Shown in pieces: positions 1-6,675 of a DNA stretch of 9,451 nucleotides. Each line of letters begins with the position of its first letter. Position 1 is the first letter of the stretch. The position numbers and the translations under genes were made by a program. The notes below the pieces were generated by a model. It was not told the DNA's origin and did not search any database. It saw only the letters and a list, made by a program, of their open reading frames with translations. This stretch comes from Chloroflexota bacterium (GTDB lineage Bacteria; Chloroflexota; Limnocylindria; Limnocylindrales; CSP1-4): the NCBI GenBank assembly GCA_025935655.1, contig JAICUV010000124.1:1-9451 (forward strand), in the 5' to 3' direction.

Positions 1-1409
1 GCCATCCCGGCGTCGAGATAGGACTGCCGCGCCCTGCAGGCAGTCTCCTCGATCACCGGCACATCGTCGATCGCGAGCGCGGATTCGCAGTAGCCCGCGA
101 ACAGGTCGGCGGTCTCGGCCGCGGAGAGGCCCTCGGGGATGTTGGCCGCCGCGCGGGCGTACAGCTCGAACGCCTCGCGGCGGCTCGAGACGGCGCTCGC
201 GGCCTTCGCCCCCGCCAGCGCCGCCCGATAGGCCTCCTCGCGCCTGCCGGCCCGCTCGAAGTGGACGGACGCATGGATCGTCGAACCGTCGGCGAGGAGC
301 TGGCCGAACTCCCCGGCCCGCGCGTGGAGCCGGCGAAGCTCCGACGGCGGGACGGTGCCGTACAGCGCGTCGCGCAGGAGGGCGTGCCGGAAGTCGTAGA
401 AGCCGCGATCGAGGAAGTCGAACGGGAACAGGAACGCCTGGTCGACGAGCTCCGAGAGCGGGCCGTCCAATTCGGCGATCTGCCGGTCCATGCACCCCGC
501 GAGGACCTCGGGCGTGAAGCAGCGCCCGATCACCGCGCCCGCCCGGGCGACGTCCCGCGCCTCCGGTGAGAGCCGCGCGACGCGCGCCAGGACGGCGTCC
601 TCGATCGTGTCCGGCACGTGCGCGTCGCGGATCGCCCGCCCGTCGACCCGGGCCCGGTCGTCCAGCGCCGCGAGCAACTCCTCCACGTGGAGCGGGATGC
701 CGTCCGTGCGCTCGTAGACGGCGTTGACGACCTCGCGCGGTGCCGGCAGGCCGGTCGCGAGGATCAGCGTCACCACGAGCGCGGTCTCCTCGCGGGTGAG
801 CGGCCGGAGCCGGGCCTCCTCGGCCAGCCGCTGGCTGAGCAGCCGCGAGCGCCACTCGCGGTGGAGGGACGCCGTCGGCAGCTCGTCGAGGCGGTACGCG
901 CCCACGACCAGCAACTGGCGCGATCGACCCAGCCTGGCCAGCTCCGCGATGACCTCGAGGCTCAGCTCGTCGGCCCACTGGAGGTCGTCGAACGCGAGCA
1001 CGGTCGGACGGTCGATGTCGCGGATGAGGCGGTCCGCGACGTCATGCACGACGACCTGCCGCGAGCCCAGGTTGTCGCCGCCGCGCAGCCGCTGCGACTC
1101 CTCGATCTCGGTGCCCAGCGACCCGAACGTCTGGATGCCGCGCATCGTGCGGGCCAGGTCGAGGATGGACGCGAGCGGGATCTGGCGGTCGTGCGGGCTG
1201 AGGTCACCCTGCGCGATGCGGAACCCCGCGGCCTCCGCCTTGCGATGGATCGCCCCCATCATCCGCGACTTGCCGATGCCGGCCTCGCCCGCGAGCAGCA
1301 GCAGGTGGCCGTGGCCACCGGCGGCCTCCGCCAACCGGCGCTCCGCGAGCGTGAGGAGCTCGTCGCGACCGACGAGCAGCGGGCTGAGGACAGGGCGGAC
1401 CAGGGTCAT
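1..1409 (-). CDS. AAA-family ATPase regulator, MalT/LuxR-like (C-terminus beyond window)
   Basis: This is the N-terminal 469 residues of a large P-loop ATPase; the gene runs off the window at base 1. Residues 11-15 (LLVGR) open an AAA_16-type module. A clear Walker A motif, GEAGIGKSR, lies at residues 41-49, and a Walker B-type segment, LAFDDLQWAD, has its acidic pair at D141-D142. The segments DGIPLHVEELL and later VIGRCF and FRHALLRDALY are typical of the STAND/MalT-like class, and the alpha-helical part beyond residue 380 looks like the start of TPR-like repeats. Such proteins usually end in a LuxR-type helix-turn-helix and act as ATP-dependent transcription activators, but the C-terminus is not visible, so the DNA-binding end is inferred. 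A GGAGG lies nine to ten bases before the chosen ATG. The start overlaps the stop of a short leader ORF as ATGA, suggesting coupled translation. The frame stays open upstream, but that extension does not look like the family. Confidence 0.87.
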   Translation of the reverse strand, partial: MTLVRPVLSPLLVGRDELLTLAERRLAEAAGGHGHLLLLAGEAGIGKSRMMGAIHRKAEAAGFRIAQGDLSPHDRQIPLASILDLARTMRGIQTFGSLGTEIEESQRLRGGDNLGSRQVVVHDVADRLIRDIDRPTVLAFDDLQWADELSLEVIAELARLGRSRQLLVVGAYRLDELPTASLHREWRSRLLSQRLAEEARLRPLTREETALVVTLILATGLPAPREVVNAVYERTDGIPLHVEELLAALDDRARVDGRAIRDAHVPDTIEDAVLARVARLSPEARDVARAGAVIGRCFTPEVLAGCMDRQIAELDGPLSELVDQAFLFPFDFLDRGFYDFRHALLRDALYGTVPPSELRRLHARAGEFGQLLADGSTIHASVHFERAGRREEAYRAALAGAKAASAVSSRREAFELYARAAANIPEGLSAAETADLFAGYCESALAIDDVPVIEETACRARQSYLDAGM

Positions 1410-1492
1410 ATCGCTCTGACCTCCACCACGATCGGCTGGGCGGCATGGGGTCCGACGAGGAGCGGACTCTGCACGGGACGCACCGAGGTCAT
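1406..1492 (-). CDS. 28-residue leader ORF copying the N-terminus of the downstream ATPase
   Basis: The ORF starts at an ATG and ends in TGA, which overlaps the ATPase start codon (ATGA). Its first 14 residues, MTSVRPVQSPLLVG, differ from the ATPase start, MTLVRPVLSPLLVG, at only two positions. The DNA of those 14 codons differs at 11 of 42 bases, mostly in third codon positions, so the resemblance is at the protein level. After PLLVG the peptide diverges and ends in IVVEVRAI. No good ribosome-binding site precedes it. A TACACT hexamer ends nine bases before the ATG, so its transcript may have almost no leader. It could be a coupling or leader peptide, or the remnant of a second paralogous gene whose remaining part was deleted. 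That it is translated is an inference. Confidence 0.5.
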   Translation of the reverse strand: MTSVRPVQSPLLVGPHAAQPIVVEVRAI

Positions 1493-1501
1493 GGTCGCGC
1501 G

Positions 1502-1507
1502 AGTGTA
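1502..1507 (-). promoter_or_regulatory. Candidate -10 element (TACACT) for leader ORF and ATPase
   Basis: TACACT on the minus strand fits the TANNNT form of a -10 box and ends nine bases before the leader ATG, placing transcription start within a few bases of that codon. I see no convincing -35 at 16-18 bases: TTGACC lies 24 bases away, too far for a standard spacer. This is the most AT-rich hexamer in the gap between the Spo0M-like gene and the ATPase. Confidence 0.3.
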
Positions 1508-1560
1508 CGACCCCCCGGCAACGTGGCCATCGGTCAATCTCCCGACATGCCGTCCGGGGC

Positions 1561-1581
1561 GCGCCGCGACGTCCGCGGCGC
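1561..1581 (-). terminator. GC hairpin after the Spo0M-like gene
   Basis: A perfect 8-base-pair stem (GCGCCGCG with CGCGGCGC) encloses a five-base loop, ten bases past the stop codon of the Spo0M-like gene. There is no T-run after it, so on sequence alone it is a U-less stem, of the sort often seen behind genes in very GC-rich bacteria. Its position between two genes on one strand suggests it separates their transcripts. Confidence 0.45.
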
Positions 1582-1591
1582 CGGTGCCGGG

Positions 1592-2494
1592 CTAGAGCTC
1601 GAGCGTCGTCGCGACGGCGACGTCCCGCCCCAGCCGGAGGTCGGGTCGCAGCGGCCGGTCGAGGATCAGCTCGAACCGCGCGGAGACGCGGCCGTGTGGC
1701 AGGTCGACGGTCGGCGGGACGTCGGCGTCCAGCACGCCCCGGAGGGCGAACGCCTGGCCGTCCGCGATCGACATCGCGCCGGCGATCGTCTCGGACCACG
1801 CGGTGAGCGTCTGCTTGAGGCCGCCGCCCACCGTGGCCTCCACGCGGACCTTGAGCTCGGCCCGGATCGACCGCACCGAGACCGGTGACGCCGTATGCAG
1901 GGTGACCCGGCCCGTGAATGCGCTCCCCGCGGCGAGCGGGACGGGGTCGAGCTCCGCGGAGCCGGCGAGATCGCCGTCCTCGTCGCCGCTCGCCGATTCG
2001 TAGAGCGCGAACGCCGCCACGGGGACCACCCCGGCCCGGAGCAGGGCGACGGGCTGGTGGACCCGGACCGGGACCTCGATCCCGGCGTCGAACCCGCCCT
2101 CGCGGTCCAGCTTCACCTCGACCGTCCAGTCGACGCCCGCGTCCTCGGCCAGGACGGTCGGCGGGCCCAGCGGCGGGCCCGGCAGCTCGAACGGGAGCTC
2201 GCGGGTCTCCCCGGCGGCGAGCGCCACCGGGCCCGTGAGCCTGACCGGGAGGGCCGGCAGGTCCTCGCGTCCGGTGTGGACCGTCGTCGTGGTCGTCTTG
2301 CCGTTGGAGGTCGTGACCTCGTAGCGCCAGTGCTCGACGCCCCGGAGGGTGACGATCAGCCCGCGGGCATCGACGGGCTTCCTCGCGGTCGCCCGCAGGA
2401 CGCCGCCCACGAGGCGCCCGGGCAACAGGTCGTCCCGGTCGAGCGTGAGGGTCCAGTCCACGCCCCCGTTCGAGCCCGTCCACGTCCTCGTCAT
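1592..2494 (-). CDS. Spo0M-like / arrestin-fold protein
   Basis: This is a 300-residue protein with no signal peptide or membrane segment. The opening third (WTLTLDRDDLLPGRLVGGVLRA, followed by GLIVTLRGVEHWRYE) matches the pattern of arrestin-like N domains found in the Spo0M (SpoOM) sporulation-control family: a beta-rich strand ending in PG, then VxGxV, then a strand of the form xVxLxGxE. A Thr-rich loop follows at about residues 48-57. The second half, with PLAAGSAFTGRVTLHT, SIRAELKVRVEATVGGG and RFELILDRPLRPDL, reads as a second beta-sandwich. The biochemical role of the family is poorly known; in Bacillus, Spo0M affects sporulation and cell shape, but nothing here shows sporulation. GGAGGA lies six to seven bases before the ATG. 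The gene is divergent from adenosine deaminase across 96 bases. Family assignment is by pattern only. Confidence 0.72.
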   Translation of the reverse strand: MTRTWTGSNGGVDWTLTLDRDDLLPGRLVGGVLRATARKPVDARGLIVTLRGVEHWRYEVTTSNGKTTTTTVHTGREDLPALPVRLTGPVALAAGETRELPFELPGPPLGPPTVLAEDAGVDWTVEVKLDREGGFDAGIEVPVRVHQPVALLRAGVVPVAAFALYESASGDEDGDLAGSAELDPVPLAAGSAFTGRVTLHTASPVSVRSIRAELKVRVEATVGGGLKQTLTAWSETIAGAMSIADGQAFALRGVLDADVPPTVDLPHGRVSARFELILDRPLRPDLRLGRDVAVATTLEL

Positions 2495-2538
2495 CGATCG
2501 TCCTCCCCCGGGCCCGGCGTCGGCCGCCGGTCCCGTCG

Positions 2539-2569
2539 AGCGTACTCCGCCCGATCGCAGCGGTACCAT
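2539..2569. promoter_or_regulatory. Divergent promoter region between Spo0M-like gene and add
   Basis: The 96-base gap between the two divergent starts holds one TANNNT hexamer on each strand: TACGCT on the minus strand at 2539-2544, facing the Spo0M-like gene, and TACCAT on the plus strand at 2564-2569, facing add. Neither has a good TTGACA-like -35 at 17 bases. The two boxes lie 19 bases apart, so RNA polymerase bound to one would compete with the other if both are real. Confidence 0.33.
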
Positions 2570-2580
2570 CGCCGCAACCC

Positions 2581-2586
2581 AGGAGG
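2581..2586 (+). promoter_or_regulatory. Strong ribosome-binding site for add
   Basis: AGGAGG, a full match to the anti-Shine-Dalgarno core, sits four bases before ATG 2591. It fixes the start of adenosine deaminase although the reading frame is open much further upstream. Confidence 0.75.
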
Positions 2587-2590
2587 CCCG

Positions 2591-3697
2591 ATGCTCACGC
2601 TCGACACGATCCGCGAAGCGCCGAAGGCGCTGCTCCACGACCACCTCGACGGCGGGCTGCGACCGGCGACGGTCATCGACCTCGCGCGGGAGTACGGCTA
2701 CCGCGACCTGCCGACCGAGGACGTGGACGAGCTGTCGGCGTGGTTCCGGCGCGGGGCTGACCGCAAGAGCCTGGAGCTCTATCTCGAGACGTTCCAGCAC
2801 ACCTACGGCGTCATGCAGCACTACGACGCGATCGTGCGTGTCGCGGCCGAGTGCGCCGAGGACCTGGCGGCGGACGGCGTCGTCTACGCCGAGGTGCGCT
2901 ACGCCCCCGAGCTGTCGGTCGAGCAGGGGCTCACGCTGGACGAGGTCGTGAGGGCGAACCTCGAAGGCTTCCGGATCGGCGCGCAGCGGGCCGCGGCCAC
3001 CGGGCACCCGATCGTGATCCGGGCGCTGGTGACGGCGATGCGCCAGGCCGCCCGGTCGAAGGAGATCGCCGAGCTCGCCGTCCGCTGGCGCGACGAGGGC
3101 GTCGTGGGCTTCGACATCGCCGGCCCCGAGGCGGGCTACCGCCCGACGCGCCACCTCGACGCGTTCGAACACATCCGCCACGAGAACTTCCACATCACGA
3201 TCCACGCGGGCGAGTCGTTCGGGCTGCCGAGCATCTGGGAGGCGCTCCAGATCTGCGGCGCCGAGCGCCTCGGTCACGGGGTGCGGATCGTGGACGACAT
3301 CACCGTGCGCGAGGATGGCTCGGTGCACCTGGGCAGGCTCGCGGCGTTCGTGCGCGACTCCCGGATCCCCCTGGAGCTGTGTCCCACGTCGAACGTCCAC
3401 ACCGGCGGGGCGGCATCGATCGCCGAGCACCCGATCGACCTCCTCCGGCGGCTCCGGTTCCGGGTGACCGTAAACACGGACAACCGCCTCATGAGCGGCG
3501 TCTCGGTGTCGTCCGAGTTCAAGGCGCTCGACGAGGCCTTCGGCATCGGCCTCGGCGAGATGGAGTGGATGACGATCAACGGGCTCAAGAGCGCGTTCGT
3601 CCCGTTCGACGAGCGCCTGCGCCTGATCAACGAGGTCGTGAAGCCGGGCTACGCGCGGCTGCGCGCCCGCGACGCGGCGGTCGCGGTGAACGCGTAG
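2591..3697 (+). CDS. add: Adenosine deaminase
   Basis: This 368-residue enzyme of the amidohydrolase superfamily is predicted to hydrolyse adenosine or deoxyadenosine to inosine or deoxyinosine plus ammonia, in cytoplasmic purine salvage. All metal and catalytic landmarks are present: the N-terminal HDHLDG with zinc ligands H16 and H18, HAGE with H205 and the catalytic E208, LGHG with H229, and NTDNRLMSG with the zinc ligand D297. Canonical enzymes often have TDDP where this one has TDN at 296-298; as I recall, TDNRLMS is usual in actinobacterial-type adenosine deaminases, so this is not a defect. Length is at the upper end of the usual 330-370. The start is fixed by AGGAGG four bases upstream. 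Deamination of a related nucleoside such as aminodeoxyfutalosine cannot be excluded, but no menaquinone gene is nearby. Confidence 0.95.
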   Translation: MLTLDTIREAPKALLHDHLDGGLRPATVIDLAREYGYRDLPTEDVDELSAWFRRGADRKSLELYLETFQHTYGVMQHYDAIVRVAAECAEDLAADGVVYAEVRYAPELSVEQGLTLDEVVRANLEGFRIGAQRAAATGHPIVIRALVTAMRQAARSKEIAELAVRWRDEGVVGFDIAGPEAGYRPTRHLDAFEHIRHENFHITIHAGESFGLPSIWEALQICGAERLGHGVRIVDDITVREDGSVHLGRLAAFVRDSRIPLELCPTSNVHTGGAASIAEHPIDLLRRLRFRVTVNTDNRLMSGVSVSSEFKALDEAFGIGLGEMEWMTINGLKSAFVPFDERLRLINEVVKPGYARLRARDAAVAVNA

Positions 3698-3749
3698 CCG
3701 ACCGTCAGTCGAGGCGTCGGGGCGCCATCGAGACCGGGGGAATCGCGCC

Positions 3750-4517
3750 ATGCACAGGCTCATCGTGGTCGTCGCGGCGGTCGGGGTCATCGGCGGTACG
3801 CTCGTCCTGGGGTTCGCGCTCGCCGCTGCGGGTCCGGGCGCCTGCCCGACGGCCCTGATGCAGGGGAGGCTCGTGGAGCGAGAGGGCACGCTCGCCGTGG
3901 AGTCGATCCCGGGCGGGGCGGTGGTCCAGGTGGCGTGGCCGTTCGGTTACGGGGTCGAGCGCCGCGACGGCGCGCTCACGCTCACGCGCGTGTTCCTGCC
4001 GGTCGCGACTGCGGGCGACGAGGTCTCACTCGGCGGCGGGGATGACGGCCGACGGTTCGTGGGCTGTGGCCCCGTCGTCCTCGGCCTGACGTTCCCGCCC
4101 GCCCCGTCGCCCGAGTCCGTTGTGCCGGCGACGCTGACGGTCGCCGGGACGGCCTTCGATCCGTGCATCCCGCCGCCGTCGGGTTGCGGCTACTGGGTCA
4201 CCGTCGCGTCGGATGCAGGCACGCACCGCGCACCGCTCCAGCACCACCGCAGCGACGCGAGTGCCGCCAACGGCGATCCGGCGCCGCTCACGCTGGGGGA
4301 GGGCCTGCCGGCGAGCCTCACCCCCGGCGTCTACGAGCTCGGCTTCGAGGTCGGCGAGTACTCGCGCGCCGACCCTGTCGGCGCGAGCCCGCGAACCGGG
4401 ATCGCATGCCACGACCGCGTCGACGTGTCCGAGTCGACGGCCCGCGTCAGCGTGACCGTGACGTACAGGGGCTCGCTGTGCACCGTCGAGGTGACGTACC
4501 TCGACGCGATGCACTGA
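3750..4517 (+). CDS. Secreted or membrane-anchored six-cysteine protein, unknown function
   Basis: This 255-residue protein is not one I recognise. Residues 1-27 (MHRLIVVV... to FALAAA) form one hydrophobic helix with a single positive residue ahead of it, a signal peptide with a likely cleavage near AAA-G, or else an anchor. The first cysteine, C32, is not in a lipobox (the residues before it are P-G-A), so a lipoprotein is unlikely. The exported part has six cysteines (32, 106, 139, 146, 220, 244), enough for three disulfides; 139 and 146 flank a PPPSG turn. The C-terminal part (residues 190-255) alternates hydrophobic and polar residues (ELGFEVGEY, ARVSVTVTYRGSLCTVEVTYLD), suggesting beta-strands. 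Its start lies 52 bases after add, with a GGGGGA eight bases ahead of ATG, so it may share the add transcript. It converges on the GyrI-like gene. Confidence 0.72.
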   Translation: MHRLIVVVAAVGVIGGTLVLGFALAAAGPGACPTALMQGRLVEREGTLAVESIPGGAVVQVAWPFGYGVERRDGALTLTRVFLPVATAGDEVSLGGGDDGRRFVGCGPVVLGLTFPPAPSPESVVPATLTVAGTAFDPCIPPPSGCGYWVTVASDAGTHRAPLQHHRSDASAANGDPAPLTLGEGLPASLTPGVYELGFEVGEYSRADPVGASPRTGIACHDRVDVSESTARVSVTVTYRGSLCTVEVTYLDAMH

Positions 4518-4540
4518 ACGGGACGCGTGCCGCGTGCGTG

Positions 4541-5056
4541 TCAGCTCACCGGGATGAGGATCTCCGTCCGCCAGGTGGAGGGATCCGGCTCGGCGGAGGG
4601 ATCGCTCCAGTACACCTCCCACATCGGGCCGGTGGGCGCGTGGCCCAGCTCGCCGATCCGCTGCATCGCCTGCCCGTAGGTGGCCGCGATCGTCTCGTAG
4701 GGCCCCACGTGGATGATCGACGCCACGGTGCCACCCGGGAGCCGCCCGGACTCCACGCGCCCCAGGTGCGGCATCGGCCGCGTGACCGGTATGCCGACCT
4801 CGGCGACGAGGCGTGGGCCGCCCCAGCTCAGGTAGCGCACGAACGGCGGCCCCGCCCAGGCGACGGCAGCCTCGCGACCCGCATCGGCGATCTCCCGCAG
4901 GGCCACGCCGATCGCGTCCTTCAGCTCCGCCTGGGCGATCTCCACGCGGACGATCGCCGCATCCCGCTCGTGGAGCGTGCGCAGCTCCACCACGCCCGCC
5001 TCCCGCGTGAATGCCGTCGTGGGCTCGCCATCGATCTCGTGCAGCGTCTCGGTCAT
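4541..5056 (-). CDS. GyrI-like / AraC-effector-binding domain protein
   Basis: This 171-residue cytoplasmic protein is built as a stand-alone GyrI-like (SHS2, BmrR-type) small-molecule-binding domain. The first part reads EIDGEPTTAFTREAGVVELR. The middle holds AGPPFVRYLSW (about residues 67-77), and the characteristic second half is GGTVASIIHVGPYETIAATYG followed by APTGPMWEVYWSDP and TEILIPV. The family binds hydrophobic or cationic ligands, or blocks toxins such as DNA gyrase inhibitors; some members hydrolyse cyclopropanoid cytotoxins. The ligand here cannot be told from sequence. There is no DNA-binding domain, so it is not a full BmrR/AraC regulator. GGAGG six bases before ATG 5056 sets the start, although the frame stays open for another 600 bases upstream. 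Its stop lies 23 bases from that of the convergent secreted protein. Confidence 0.82.
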   Translation of the reverse strand: MTETLHEIDGEPTTAFTREAGVVELRTLHERDAAIVRVEIAQAELKDAIGVALREIADAGREAAVAWAGPPFVRYLSWGGPRLVAEVGIPVTRPMPHLGRVESGRLPGGTVASIIHVGPYETIAATYGQAMQRIGELGHAPTGPMWEVYWSDPSAEPDPSTWRTEILIPVS

Positions 5057-5321
5057 CGGATGCCTCCTGCCCACAGGCTGCACCGGCGTGCGGGCGACGG
5101 GCAGTGGCGAGCGGCGCGTGGTCCCGGGCGGATCGGCCCGCCAGGCGTTCCCCGGCCACGCCGCTACGAGCTCCGATGCAGCTGGGACTCGGATCGCGCG
5201 ACGTCCCGCACGATCGCGTGCGCAGACCCCGGGTTTCGCGATGCCGGCAGGCACGGACAGCCCGGCTGTGAGTCCCTGGTGCATACGCGCCGGCCGAGGC
5301 CGGCGCCCGACCACCGGCGCG
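5057..5321. other. Gene-free stretch between GyrI-like gene and histidine kinase
   Basis: No ORF here looks like a protein: the open frame that continues upstream of the GyrI-like start has no family resemblance or ribosome-binding site. The stretch should hold the promoter of the GyrI-like gene, but I find no TANNNT hexamer on the minus strand at a plausible distance. The only clear structure is the hairpin at 5287-5306. Confidence 0.5.
5287..5306 (-). terminator. GC hairpin after the histidine kinase
   Basis: A perfect inverted repeat, GCGCCGGCC and GGCCGGCGC with two bases between (in practice an eight-pair stem with a CGAG or CTCG loop), lies 15 bases past the kinase stop on the minus strand. 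No T-run follows. It is the strongest stem in the gene-free stretch and best read as the 3' end of the kinase transcript. Confidence 0.5.
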
Positions 5322-6620
5322 CTAGACGGCCGGCAGCGCGACCATGAACCGCGAGCCGCCGTAGCCGTTCTTCTCGATCCAGACCCGGCCGCCCATCGCC
5401 TCCATGAGCCGACGCGCGGCGAACAGCCCGATCCCCGATCCGCGCGATCGCGCGCGGTCGACGCGCACGTACGGCTGGAACACCGCCTCCCAGTCCTCGA
5501 TCGGGACGCCGGGGCCGTCGTCGGTGATGTAGACCTGGATCTCCTCGGCGGTCCGCCACACCCCGATCGACACCGCCTGCTCGGGCGGCGCGTACTTCGC
5601 CTCGTTGTCGAGGAGGTGCTCCAGCACCTGGCGGAATCGTGGCTCGTCGCCGCGCGCGACCATCGCGTACGGGGGCGCATCCCACCGGACCGAGCGCGTC
5701 CGCAGCAGCAGCGCGAGCGTGCCCACGGTGTTCGTGATGGAGCCGACGACGTCGAACGGGTCCTGGCGCAGCCCGGTGAGGCCCTCGCCCCGCACGGAGG
5801 CGAGGATCGAGTCCACGAGCCGGTCGAGTCGGGTCACCTGGTCGGTGGCGCCCGCGCGCCAGTTCTCCACGGCGTCGACGGCCGGGCCCTCCTGGTTCGC
5901 GGCCGCCGCGTCGGCGAGGAGGTCCACGTACGCGCGCACGACCGCCAGCGGCGTCCGCAGCTCGTGGGTCACGACGGCCAGCAGCTCCGCCCGGGCGGCG
6001 TCGAGCTGCGACAGCCGGTCAAGCTGGGCCTCCGCCTCGGCCTGCATCCGGCCCTTCTCGACGATGCCCGCGAGCAGCGCCTCGATCGTCGACAGGAACT
6101 CCACGTCCTCGCGGGAGAAGGCGCGTGTCTCCACCGTCTGGACGTTGAGCACGCCCACGACCGCCTCGTTCCAGATGAGCGGCACGGAGAGCATCGCGTG
6201 GAGCCCGTGGATGTCGAACCCGCGGACCCACGAGAAGCGCGGGTCCACCGTGACGTCCGGCGACTCCACCGGCGCGCGCCCGGCGGCCGCCCGACCGGTG
6301 ATGCCCTCGCCGAGCGCGAGGCTGACCCGGCCCACCTGCTCCACGTCCAGCCCGTTGGTCGCGGCCAGCGTCAGCCGCTCGCCGTCGCGGTTGAGCAGGT
6401 AGAACGAGCAGACCTCGACGCCGAGGGCGAGCGTCGTGCGGTCGACGAGCGTGCGCATGAGCTCGTCCCAGTCGCGAGCCTGCGTCGCGAGCTGCGCGAA
6501 CTCGTGGAGGAACGCCAGCTCCTCGACCCGCGCGGTGCGCATCGAGCGCACGGTGCCGTGCGCCGCGCGCCCGGGCGCGGCCTCGGGCTCAGGGTCGATC
6601 TCGGGGTCGGGCGTCGGCAT
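5322..6620 (-). CDS. GAF-domain sensor histidine kinase (soluble)
   Basis: This 432-residue protein has no membrane segment, so it senses a cytoplasmic signal. A proline- and acid-rich tail (1-20) precedes a GAF domain at about 33-185, whose closing part LSVPLIWNEAVVGVLNVQ is typical. A coiled-coil linker (about 186-210) follows, then a HisKA domain with the H-box VVTHELRTPL (phospho-acceptor H219), and a HATPase_c domain with the N-box LLDNEAKYAP (N339), the G1 box DDGPGVP near 369-375 and the G2 box GSGIGLFAARRLMEAMGG. All key residues for autophosphorylation are present. No response regulator is adjacent, so it is an orphan in this window and its partner is unknown. The ATG has no good ribosome-binding site; an in-frame GTG three codons upstream (6629) is an alternative. 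TACCGT ends exactly seven bases before the ATG, which would give a leaderless mRNA. Confidence 0.9.
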   Translation of the reverse strand: MPTPDPEIDPEPEAAPGRAAHGTVRSMRTARVEELAFLHEFAQLATQARDWDELMRTLVDRTTLALGVEVCSFYLLNRDGERLTLAATNGLDVEQVGRVSLALGEGITGRAAAGRAPVESPDVTVDPRFSWVRGFDIHGLHAMLSVPLIWNEAVVGVLNVQTVETRAFSREDVEFLSTIEALLAGIVEKGRMQAEAEAQLDRLSQLDAARAELLAVVTHELRTPLAVVRAYVDLLADAAAANQEGPAVDAVENWRAGATDQVTRLDRLVDSILASVRGEGLTGLRQDPFDVVGSITNTVGTLALLLRTRSVRWDAPPYAMVARGDEPRFRQVLEHLLDNEAKYAPPEQAVSIGVWRTAEEIQVYITDDGPGVPIEDWEAVFQPYVRVDRARSRGSGIGLFAARRLMEAMGGRVWIEKNGYGGSRFMVALPAV

Positions 6621-6627
6621 CGCACTC

Positions 6628-6633
6628 ACGGTA
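6628..6633 (-). promoter_or_regulatory. Candidate -10 element for a leaderless histidine-kinase transcript
   Basis: TACCGT fits TANNNT and is followed by seven bases and then the ATG of the kinase, the spacing expected when transcription starts on the first base of the start codon. The lack of a Shine-Dalgarno sequence before this ATG agrees. No -35 box was recognised. Confidence 0.35.
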
Positions 6634-6654
6634 GGGCATGCCGCCCCGCCCGCG

Positions 6655-6673
6655 CCGGGCCGGATCGGCCCGG
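6655..6673 (-). terminator. GC hairpin after argG
   Basis: CCGGGCC and GGCCCGG form a perfect seven-pair stem around a five-base loop, two bases after the argG stop codon and before the kinase start. There is no T-run. It would separate the arg transcript from the kinase. Confidence 0.42.
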
Positions 6674-6675
6674 GA

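Noticed and set aside
618..1595. Plus-strand frame of 325 codons
   Set aside because: It is the antisense of the AAA ATPase, rich in Arg, Ala and Gln with no family motif.
3470..3499. Loss of the second Asp in the TDDP motif of adenosine deaminase
   Set aside because: From memory, TDNRLMS is the usual form in actinobacterial-type enzymes and the zinc-ligand Asp is kept, so there is no reason to call the enzyme defective.
1592..3889. Very long minus-strand open frame of 765 codons covering add
   Set aside because: Only the last 300 codons look like a protein and have a ribosome-binding site. The upstream part is antisense to the well-supported adenosine deaminase, open only because of high GC content.
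4523..4535. Terminator between the convergent secreted-protein and GyrI-like genes
   Set aside because: The stem is only five pairs with a three-base loop and no T-run; chance is likely at this GC content.
4541..5680. Extended GyrI-like protein of 379 residues
   Set aside because: The added N-terminal part is partly antisense-frame overlap with the histidine kinase and shows no domain; a good ribosome-binding site marks ATG 5056.
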